Part shown: positions 15,980 to 22,579 of the stretch, in pieces | Position numbering within the stretch: the first letter of the stretch is position 1 | Layout: every line of letters starts with the position of its first letter | DNA from: Selenomonas sp. | GTDB lineage: Bacteria > Bacillota > Negativicutes > Selenomonadales > Selenomonadaceae | Direction of reading: 5' to 3' | Length of the DNA: 26,917 bases | NCBI GenBank assembly: GCA_015265235.1 | Contig: JABZYJ010000012.1 | Span: 1 to 26,917 of the forward strand | Translations under genes and position numbers: made by a program | Notes under the pieces: generated by a model | Told to the model about the DNA's origin: nothing | Database searches by the model: none | The model's input: the letters and a program-made list of their open reading frames with translations, nothing else

Positions 15980-16855
15980 TCATTTCACAGAGAGACCGCG
16001 CATGAGGAGATACGTCACGAGTTCGTCCAGAGAGACTTCCTCTTCGAGCACCTTGCGGTCAAGGGATGCACGCAGGCTCTTGGGCAGACGAACGGTGAGA
16101 AATCCATTCATGACAGAGTTTCCCACCTCATTCTTCGGCGTTGCTTCCTTTGCCGCAGGCGCTGCCTTCGCCTTGGCTGCCGTCTTCTTTGTCTCCTTGG
16201 GCGCGGATGCCTTTGGTGCCTCTGCCGTGTGTTCTGCCGCGTCTTTCTTCTTCGCCGCAGATGCCGTACGTTTTTTCTGCTCGCGTGCCTTCCCTGCTGT
16301 TTCTGCGTTTACTTTTGCATTATTCTTTGCCGTCTTTTCTTCTGTTGCTTTCTTCTTTGCCACGTTCTCCTCCGTCTTCTTCTCCCTCTTTTTACGCGCC
16401 GCTTTCTGCTCTTTCTCCGTCGGCGGCGGATATACGAAGAACTCGTTGTATGCGTTGCGCAAGTCCTCACTTGCCTGCTTTGTTCCAATACCGATAATGT
16501 ACGATGGATCCTCAGCATTCAGCGACTCAGCAATACGTACGAAGTCGGAATCCGTCGTAATGATAAAGTACTTGCGCACCCCCTCCTGATAGAGGATCTG
16601 CGCTGAGTCATAGAGAGCGGAATCCAGAGAATTTTTCCCCAGAAAGGTACGGCTGATCTGCCGAAAGGTAAAGTCCGGGGACTCCATGAGCCGATCCCAG
16701 CGCTTTTGATCGGGATGTGCCTCCCAATCCGAGACGACGATCATGCGGCATGGCTGGTAACGCTGTGCAATGTCGATGGTATACTGAAGCATTTCAATCG
16801 GCGCATTCTCTATGTCGTAGAGGATCGCCACGGTATCGTTGCTCGAATCGAGCAT
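15980..16855 (-). CDS. NYN-domain (PIN-like nuclease) protein with basic linker and ribbon-helix-helix-like C-terminus
   Basis: This 291-residue protein has three parts. Residues 8-142 are a NYN/LabA-type PIN-like domain with the acidic cluster Asp14, Glu16 and Asn17 (YDIENAP), Lys74, Asp78, Asp83, and Asp102 and Asp104 (TTDSDF). All the positions expected of a metal-dependent RNase are present. Residues from about 146 to 245 are a Lys/Ala/Glu-rich low-complexity linker, strongly charged and probably helical or disordered, able to bind nucleic acid. The last 40 or so residues, from LTVRLPKSLRASLDRKV to YLLMRGL, look like a ribbon-helix-helix (HicB/Arc-type) module. The start at 16855 has AGGAGA in good spacing; a GTG at 16870 that overlaps the previous stop (GTGA) is less likely. 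The function is inferred to be RNA cleavage or RNA/DNA binding. Confidence 0.8.
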   Translation of the reverse strand: MLDSSNDTVAILYDIENAPIEMLQYTIDIAQRYQPCRMIVVSDWEAHPDQKRWDRLMESPDFTFRQISRTFLGKNSLDSALYDSAQILYQEGVRKYFIITTDSDFVRIAESLNAEDPSYIIGIGTKQASEDLRNAYNEFFVYPPPTEKEQKAARKKREKKTEENVAKKKATEEKTAKNNAKVNAETAGKAREQKKRTASAAKKKDAAEHTAEAPKASAPKETKKTAAKAKAAPAAKEATPKNEVGNSVMNGFLTVRLPKSLRASLDRKVLEEEVSLDELVTYLLMRGLSVK

Positions 16856-16866
16856 CCTATCTCTCC

Positions 16867-17916
16867 TCACTCTTCCGCGTCGGAAAACAGACGCCGTGCG
16901 CGCTGCGCCAGGAAGGTCGCCTCTCCCTCGAGCACATCCGCCTGTCGCAGATTCGTCTCGGCAGAGCGGATCGTCGCTGCGTTCTTATCCGTCATCCACG
17001 CTGCATATCCCTCTGCGTATGCGATATGAAGATCGCAGATCTTGAGACGCAGCTGCTGGAGACTCTGCATCGTACGGGGGACAGAAACAGCACTCAGCTC
17101 TTCGCGCCGTTCTTGCCAGTCCGCGAGAACATCCTGCTCCATGATCTGACGTGCCATGTCCCGCGTTGTCTGATTCCCCAGTGCTCCTGCGCCGAGCACA
17201 CGATAGAGACGCATTTGTGCCGCACTGACGCTCTGATCATGCCGCCGAATGATGGCATCCGTCTCCTCGAGATACTGCTGAACCCGCAGGCGGCGCGCAT
17301 TGCCCAAGAAGGCTGCATAATCATACAGATTCCGTATCGATACGACCTGCCAATCTCCATCATCCGAAGGAGCAAGGCAAACCTGGAACGTGAAATCCGC
17401 ATCCGCTTCATCCTGATGCGCGACGACATCGACCACCGCCGTATGTGCTGCCTGATCCACCGTAAGATTTGTCGTCTCACGGAACGAGAGGTCACGCAGA
17501 CCGATACGGGACAGGATATTCTCTGCGTCCGAACCGTCCTTTGCGGCATCCGCCGGCGGCCAATCGCCCTCCGTCAAATACGTGTGAACCGCATCATTCA
17601 GCATTTTGATAAACGCCGGCTTGAGCATCTTTGAAAAATCCGCCAGAGCCGCAGACGTATCATGCGCTCCGCCGAACTCCGTATCCATCGTCCCGGCCAT
17701 AAAGTCATCATAGCCCATGTCAAGGACATCATCAAGACGCACATAACGCAGAAAGAGCGTCTCATCATGCGTCTCAAAGGCGCGTTCGATTGCGCGAAGC
17801 GCATACTCCGGCGTCTTCGTGTAGACGCGAAAATACCAAAAGAGCCCTGCAAGTACCAGCAACACACAGAGCAGTGCGGCACATGCGGCCTTTATTTTCG
17901 TGGCATGGCTCATCAT
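16867..17916 (-). CDS. Membrane-anchored protein of unknown function, DUF2939-like N-terminus
   Basis: This 349-residue protein has a single N-terminal transmembrane segment (about 8-30) followed by a large extracytoplasmic part. The start of that part (TPEYALRAIERAFETHDETLF) resembles the DUF2939 pattern of proteins with a 'P-x-Y-x-L-x-x-I' helix. The C-terminal 150 residues are rich in charged helices and Gln/Arg and could form a coiled coil. No catalytic motif is visible. The double ATG at 17914-17916 has GAGGG seven bases upstream; either Met could start. It follows mnmA by 28 bases and its stop lies within the possible GTG start of the NYN gene. A role is not assignable. Confidence 0.72.
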   Translation of the reverse strand: MMSHATKIKAACAALLCVLLVLAGLFWYFRVYTKTPEYALRAIERAFETHDETLFLRYVRLDDVLDMGYDDFMAGTMDTEFGGAHDTSAALADFSKMLKPAFIKMLNDAVHTYLTEGDWPPADAAKDGSDAENILSRIGLRDLSFRETTNLTVDQAAHTAVVDVVAHQDEADADFTFQVCLAPSDDGDWQVVSIRNLYDYAAFLGNARRLRVQQYLEETDAIIRRHDQSVSAAQMRLYRVLGAGALGNQTTRDMARQIMEQDVLADWQERREELSAVSVPRTMQSLQQLRLKICDLHIAYAEGYAAWMTDKNAATIRSAETNLRQADVLEGEATFLAQRARRLFSDAEE

Positions 17917-17944
17917 CGTTGTTCCCTCTCTCCATCATGGCGGC

Positions 17945-19030
17945 TCATGGTGTCACATGGTCGATACTGCCGCCGCCCAGCACGGCATCGCCCTCATAGA
18001 ATACAATGGACTGCCCCGGCGTCACAGCACGCTGTGGCTCGGAAAAATGTACCGCCACAGTACCATCGCCCTGTGGCTCCATCCACGCATTCGCCTCGCG
18101 TTTTCCATAGCGTATTTTTGCCCGCACACGACGAGGTTCGTGTGGTGGCCGCGGCAGTGTCCAACTCAGATCGGACGCCGTCAGCGCGCGTGCAAAGACC
18201 TCATCTGACGTACCGACAATCACGCGGTTTTCGGCTGCATCCAAAGCGATCACGTAGAGCGGATGCTCTGCCGCAATCCCGAGTCCCCTACGCTGCCCAA
18301 TGGTATAAAAGGCAATGCCTTCATGGGTGCCGAGGACATGTCCTGTACGATCCGTGATCGCCCCCGTCTGCATCGTCTGCGGTGCGTGCGTACGCAGGTA
18401 GGACTTATAGTCGTCACGGGGAACAAAGCAGATCTCTTGACTCTCTGCCTTGTGGGCAACGGGGAGCCCATAGTCCTCCGCCATACGCCGAATCTCGTCC
18501 TTGCAATAATCCCCGAGCGGAAAGAGAACATGATCCATCATCTCCTGTGTCAGATGATAGAGCACGTAGGACTGATCCTTCGCCGCGTCAATTCCCTTTC
18601 GCAGATGATAGGTTCCATCGTCCGTGCGCGTAATCCGCGCATAATGCCCTGTGGCAATATACTGTGCACCAAGCGCCCGTGTTTTTTCCAGCAGCCCTTC
18701 AAACTTAATATGGCGATTGCACGCAATACACGGATTCGGTGTGCGCCCACGCGCATACTCCTGCGTAAAATAGTCAATCACCAGCCGCTGAAACGGCTCG
18801 GTGAAGTCCATCACATAGTGCGGAATCCCCAAAATATCTGCGACACGGCGCGCATCGTCCACACTCGAGAGAGCACAACAGCTACGCCCATCGGGGTCGG
18901 CGTCGCGCGCCTCTTCCGAGAGACGCATCGTCACACCGACGACTTCATATCCCTGCTCCTGAAGCAGTGCAGCCGTAACCGAGCTGTCCACACCTCCGCT
19001 CATCGCGACGACAACACGTTGTTTCTCCAT
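17945..19030 (-). CDS. mnmA: tRNA-specific 2-thiouridylase
   Basis: This 361-residue enzyme adenylates and thiolates U34 of the tRNAs for Lys, Glu and Gln. The P-loop-like motif SGGVDSS (11-17), catalytic Cys101 in TPNPCIACN and Cys201 in ESQEICFV are present, as is the AKDQSYVLY motif between them. The reading frame continues to a TTG at 19054, but the ATG at 19030 has a better ribosome site (GGTGGGG, six bases away) and matches the expected N-terminus (EKQRVVVAMSGG). A strong promoter (19069-19097) puts the transcript start near 19062. It is the first gene of the run that continues to speB. Sulfur comes from a cysteine desulfurase and relay that are not in the window. Confidence 0.95.
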   Translation of the reverse strand: MEKQRVVVAMSGGVDSSVTAALLQEQGYEVVGVTMRLSEEARDADPDGRSCCALSSVDDARRVADILGIPHYVMDFTEPFQRLVIDYFTQEYARGRTPNPCIACNRHIKFEGLLEKTRALGAQYIATGHYARITRTDDGTYHLRKGIDAAKDQSYVLYHLTQEMMDHVLFPLGDYCKDEIRRMAEDYGLPVAHKAESQEICFVPRDDYKSYLRTHAPQTMQTGAITDRTGHVLGTHEGIAFYTIGQRRGLGIAAEHPLYVIALDAAENRVIVGTSDEVFARALTASDLSWTLPRPPHEPRRVRAKIRYGKREANAWMEPQGDGTVAVHFSEPQRAVTPGQSIVFYEGDAVLGGGSIDHVTP

Positions 19031-19068
19031 CCTTTGCCCCACCACGAAATTCAATCAAATGTGAATTT

Positions 19069-19097
19069 AGTATAGCATTCGCATTCCGAAAATACAA
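19069..19097 (-). promoter_or_regulatory. Sigma-70/A-type promoter of mnmA
   Basis: On the minus strand -35 TTGTAT (19092-19097) and -10 TATACT (19069-19074) are 17 bases apart. The start would be near 19062, leaving a leader of about 31 bases. The -35 box is one arm of the palindrome at 19090-19109, so any protein that binds there would cover the promoter. Confidence 0.8.
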
Positions 19098-19109
19098 GAT
19101 ATTGTATTT
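19090..19109. promoter_or_regulatory. Palindromic operator candidate between mnmA and tmcAL, NrdR-box-like
   Basis: AAATACAA-GATA-TTGTATTT is a perfect 8-bp inverted repeat with a 4-base centre. The inner 16 bases (19092-19107) agree with my recollection of the NrdR consensus (acaCwAtATaTwGtgt) at all but three positions, including every strongly conserved one. A left half-site, ACACAA, lies 32 bases further on (19124-19129), which is a spacing used by paired NrdR boxes, but its right half is poor. Confidence 0.5.
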
Positions 19110-19177
19110 GTGAACGAAGGGCTACACAAACGTATTCTTTTTTGATAAAATTAAAAAGAAAAAAGGGGAGGTGAAAT

Positions 19178-20425
19178 ATGGGCGTCATCGGGGTAATCGC
19201 CGAATACAATCCATTCCATCACGGACATGCCTGGCAGCTTCGTGAACTGCGCCGGAGATTCCCCTCTGTGGACGGCATTATCGTCGTCATGAGCGGCAGC
19301 ATAACGCAGCGTGGAACGCCTGCCGTTCTCGACAAGTGGACACGGGCAGGGCACGCCGTCGACGGTGGTGCTGACCTCGTACTTGAGCTTCCCTTTGTCT
19401 TTGCCTGCCGCAGCGCACAGGACTTTGCACGCGGCGGCGTCTCCCTCCTCATGCAGCTCGGCGTCGTCAGTCACCTTGCCTTCGGCACAGAGGCTGCGGA
19501 CATTGCCCCACTCGAACGAGCTGCACGGGAAATTGACACAGAAAAAATCCAGCACAGGATTGCGCATGGGCTCTCCATGGGGCTGTCCTACGCGGCGGCA
19601 CTCTCCTCTGCCCTAGCGGAGCAGCTTGGCATCGCAGAAAGTATCCTGCGTACACCGAACAATATTCTCGGCATGGAGTACCTGCGCGCACTCCATGCCG
19701 AGGATGCTGACATCACGCCGCTTGCCCTGCCGCGCAAAACAGCGGAGCACGGAGAGACACGGCTGCGCAGCGGCATCACCAGTGCATCCTCCATCCGCAC
19801 AGCACTGGGGCAGGATGTTCCCCCATGGGAGCATATCGCAGCGTGTGTCATGCCAAATGTGCTTGGTGATCTGCGTCGTACCCATCCGCACGCACTCCCC
19901 TCTCAGGGAGAACTGCTGCGTCTCCTGCGCTATGAGATCCTCACCATGGCGGACACAGAGCTCCGCAGCATCTACGGCATCTCCGAGGGGATCGAAAACC
20001 GTCTGGTACGTGCACTGCGTATGGCAGAGACCTACGAAGAGCTGCTGACACATGCATCAGCCAAGCGCTATCCAAAGAGCCGCATCGGACGTCTCGCCAT
20101 CCACCTCCTGCTCCGGCTGCAAAAAGTGCAGACAGAGGACTTTGACCATGCCGGCTGTCTCTACATCCGTCCATTGGTATTTAATGAAAGAGGAAAAATA
20201 CTGCTGCGGCGCATCAAAAAAAATTCTCCACTTCCGATCATCACGCGTACGGCAGAAGTTTTGTCGAGTGACGCGCGTGCGCGCTCCCCTGCAAAGCTGT
20301 CTCTGCTGCAGCAAATGCTTGCCTTCGATACGCGCGCCACAGAGCTGCGTATGTTGACACTGCCGCAGCAACACGGCAGTGCGTTCGGCACAGATTTTCT
20401 CTCCTCACCGATCTATCATAAATGA
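19178..20425 (+). CDS. tmcAL: tRNA(Met) cytidine acetate ligase TmcAL
   Basis: This 415-residue enzyme uses ATP and acetate to make N4-acetylcytidine at the wobble position of elongator tRNA(Met). The nucleotidyltransferase motif GVIAEYNPFHHGHAWQL (5-21) and a later GITSASSIRTAL stretch are typical of the YlbM/TmcAL family, and the length is usual. The ATG at 19178 has a strong ribosome site, GGGGAGG. It diverges from mnmA, so two wobble-modification genes share one intergenic region. It is 22 bases upstream of the DUF815 ATPase and probably co-transcribed with it. I saw no strong promoter for this direction, only weak candidates in 19108-19151. Confidence 0.93.
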   Translation: MGVIGVIAEYNPFHHGHAWQLRELRRRFPSVDGIIVVMSGSITQRGTPAVLDKWTRAGHAVDGGADLVLELPFVFACRSAQDFARGGVSLLMQLGVVSHLAFGTEAADIAPLERAAREIDTEKIQHRIAHGLSMGLSYAAALSSALAEQLGIAESILRTPNNILGMEYLRALHAEDADITPLALPRKTAEHGETRLRSGITSASSIRTALGQDVPPWEHIAACVMPNVLGDLRRTHPHALPSQGELLRLLRYEILTMADTELRSIYGISEGIENRLVRALRMAETYEELLTHASAKRYPKSRIGRLAIHLLLRLQKVQTEDFDHAGCLYIRPLVFNERGKILLRRIKKNSPLPIITRTAEVLSSDARARSPAKLSLLQQMLAFDTRATELRMLTLPQQHGSAFGTDFLSSPIYHK

Positions 20426-20447
20426 GTTACAGAAAGGACTATGTTCT

Positions 20448-21683
20448 ATGGCACCACAAGTTAATCTTTCCAACTTGCTCACCCTGCATAATTTGCGCAT
20501 GGATCCTGTTCTCGCCGCACTGGAGGACGCCATAATGTACGGAGATGAGGGCGCAGAGGAGCGTAGTGAATGCTGCGCTGCGCTGATTGCTGCTGCAGAG
20601 AATCTCGGTCTGCGCGGAAATCTGCTGCCGCGTTACCTTCTTCACAGCATTACGCACACACCAAATATTGTCTCGGAGACAATGGAGCGGACGGGACTGC
20701 CGCCAGGAAGTAGCCTGCGCCATATCTTCCATCAGGATATTGCTTTGCTGTATCCGATCTTCACACTTCCGACCAGTGCATTTTTGAGGACTGAGGCGCT
20801 GGACGACTATGAGCCAACGAAAAATGTCTATGATAAGACAGAGGACTTCATCCTTCCGTTGCTCGATGCAGCAAAGACGACGGAGGACTACGCCGAGGCA
20901 TTATTAACATTCTACGCCCGCTATGGCTGCGGAGATATGGCATCCTATTCCGTGTTCCGCTGGGACAGTGCGGCGCATCACATCTGCGGCATAGATCACT
21001 TTGAGCGTCCGCGTATGAAGGACATCATCGGGTATCAGCACCAGAAGGAGCTGCTCATCCGCAACACACGCGCCTTCGTCCTCGGCAAGCCATCCAATCA
21101 TGTACTCCTCGTTGGGGCACGCGGTACAGGAAAATCCTCTGCGGTTAAAGCTCTGGTCAGTGAATACGAAGACAGCATACGTCTTGTACAGGTGACCAAA
21201 GATCAGCTGCGTGATCTGCCCGCAATCATGAATGAACTGCGTCGCTACGCGGGACGAAAGTTTATCATCTTTCTAGACGATCTGTCCTTCGAGGACTCTG
21301 ACACGGAGTTCAAGGCGGTCAAATCTGCCATCGAAGGAAGTGTATCGTCCTGCCCGTCCAATGTACGCATCTATGCGACGTCCAATCGCCGTCACCTCAT
21401 TCGTGAAACATGGCGTGAGCGCGAGCAGGATGAGGTATATCGCGACGACAGCATCAACGAAACGATTTCCCTCTCGGATCGCTTTGGTCTTATCATCCAG
21501 TACCATACGCCGGATCAGGAGGAATATCTGGCGATCATCGACCACATGCTCACACAAAAAGGCATCCACCTGACACCCGAGGAGCTGCGCATCGCTGGAC
21601 TTCGTTGGGAGATGACGCACAGCGGGCGCAGTGGACGCACGGCTCAGCAATTTGTTGCCTACTATTTAGGGAACAACGAATAA
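20448..21683 (+). CDS. DUF815 family P-loop ATPase
   Basis: This 411-residue protein has an N-terminal helical region (about 1-200) and a C-terminal AAA+-like ATPase domain. The Walker A motif is VGARGTGKSS (about 222-231) and the Walker B is KFIIFLDDLSFED (about 271-283); a sensor-like YATSNRRHL and REREQDEV follow. This matches the DUF815 family, whose role is unknown. The start at 20448 is the ATG nine bases after AGGA; the open frame extends 23 codons further upstream into tmcAL, but without support. It ends 11 bases before the stop of the convergent lipid kinase gene. The likely terminator for this transcript lies inside that gene, at 21861-21908. Confidence 0.9.
   Translation: MAPQVNLSNLLTLHNLRMDPVLAALEDAIMYGDEGAEERSECCAALIAAAENLGLRGNLLPRYLLHSITHTPNIVSETMERTGLPPGSSLRHIFHQDIALLYPIFTLPTSAFLRTEALDDYEPTKNVYDKTEDFILPLLDAAKTTEDYAEALLTFYARYGCGDMASYSVFRWDSAAHHICGIDHFERPRMKDIIGYQHQKELLIRNTRAFVLGKPSNHVLLVGARGTGKSSAVKALVSEYEDSIRLVQVTKDQLRDLPAIMNELRRYAGRKFIIFLDDLSFEDSDTEFKAVKSAIEGSVSSCPSNVRIYATSNRRHLIRETWREREQDEVYRDDSINETISLSDRFGLIIQYHTPDQEEYLAIIDHMLTQKGIHLTPEELRIAGLRWEMTHSGRSGRTAQQFVAYYLGNNE
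21561..21577 (-). terminator. Weak candidate terminator for the flippase-lipid kinase transcript
   Basis: Minus-strand RNA can pair GGTGTC (21577-21572) with GATGCC (21566-21561) with two G-U pairs, followed by TTTTTGTGTG. It lies about 120 bases past the lipid kinase stop, inside the DUF815 coding region on the opposite strand. The stem is short, so this is only a candidate. Confidence 0.3.
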
Positions 21684-21694
21684 TATGAAGTGGC

Positions 21695-22579
21695 TCAACA
21701 ATACACGGAGAGTGCCAGCGGAACGGTCTTCACACACAGCGGAAGACGCGGTCCGCATTCCCCGTCCACATCGCTAAAGAGCTGTGCATCCGTTGTAAGC
21801 TCAAATGACCGCGCACGTATGTGCAGGATATTGTCCCGCTCCGATACCGACTTTCCGGCAAACAGGTCTGCCGCCACAGACATAAACTGTGGCAGACCTG
21901 TTTTTTTTACGGCAAGGAGGTCGAGCATCCCGTCATTGATCGCAATATCGCTGCCGATCTGCTTCATCCCAGCCACTACAGGGCTGTTGGCAATGACGAA
22001 CAGGAAAATTTCTTCCTCATAGTGCTCACCATCCGCCGTGATGCGCACCGGAAATGAATGCAGGCGCGGAAGCTCCCCGATCCCCTTCAGATAGTAGGCG
22101 ATTCTGCCAAGTGCATTCTTGTAGGCCGACTTCACCTCATGGGCGATCCCTGTCAGAACACCGGCACTGAGGACGTTGACAAAATAGCGTCCATGCCCTT
22201 CCAAAACCCCCAGATCGACGCGGCGCGACTCATCCGCCGCGATGCGCTCCGCATAGGATTCCCAATCCCCTCCGATCCCAAGGTGTGTAGCAAAATCATT
22301 TGATGTGCCACTGCCTAAGATGCCGAGCGGTATGTCGATCTTGGCATCCTGCAGTGCATTCACTACTGCGTGTACCGTTCCATCACCGCCCGCTGCCAGT
22401 ACGCCGGCAGGGGCAATCTCACAGAGAAACTGGCTGAGCTGATCCTGTCCGTTCCCACGCGTGCGATAGGGGCAAAGCATGATATCGTGATGCTGAAAAA
22501 GCTCGATCAGCATATCCAGCTTACCCTTGAAGAGAGCATGTCCCGAGACCGGATTGTAGATCAATGCCATTTTCTTCAT
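21695..22579 (-). CDS. Diacylglycerol kinase-family lipid kinase (DagK/YegS-like)
   Basis: This 294-residue protein begins MKKMALIYNPVSG, has the ATP-site motif GGDGTVHAVVNAL (64-76), the second motif GSGTSNDFATHLG (89-101), and a C-terminal DGMLDLLAVKKTG, all typical of DagK/YegS/BmrU kinases. It probably phosphorylates diacylglycerol or a related lipid; sphingosine-like substrates are possible in the family. The ATG overlaps the flippase stop by four bases (ATGA), so the two are co-translated. That suggests work on lipid-linked material: the kinase may recycle diacylglycerol while the flippase moves lipid-linked sugars. The link is inferred. A strong plus-strand terminator is embedded in codons for TGLPQFMSVAADLF near the C-terminal end. 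Confidence 0.88.
   Translation of the reverse strand: MKKMALIYNPVSGHALFKGKLDMLIELFQHHDIMLCPYRTRGNGQDQLSQFLCEIAPAGVLAAGGDGTVHAVVNALQDAKIDIPLGILGSGTSNDFATHLGIGGDWESYAERIAADESRRVDLGVLEGHGRYFVNVLSAGVLTGIAHEVKSAYKNALGRIAYYLKGIGELPRLHSFPVRITADGEHYEEEIFLFVIANSPVVAGMKQIGSDIAINDGMLDLLAVKKTGLPQFMSVAADLFAGKSVSERDNILHIRARSFELTTDAQLFSDVDGECGPRLPLCVKTVPLALSVYC
21861..21908 (+). terminator. Strong intrinsic terminator inside the opposite-strand lipid kinase gene
   Basis: Plus-strand RNA forms AACAGGTCTGCC (21861-21872) paired with GGCAGACCTGTT (21891-21902). Inside it ACAG (21876-21879) pairs with CTGT (21887-21890), with a 3-base bulge and a 7-base loop. Eight T's (21901-21908) follow. It lies 178 bases after the DUF815 stop, in a place where the minus strand is coding. 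On the minus strand only three T's follow the stem, so it should act mainly on the plus strand. Confidence 0.85.

Noticed and set aside
16130..16440. Tandem-repeat or CRISPR-like array in the low-complexity stretch of the NYN gene
   Set aside because: The pattern comes from repeated Lys, Ala and Glu codons; there are no fixed-length repeats or spacers.
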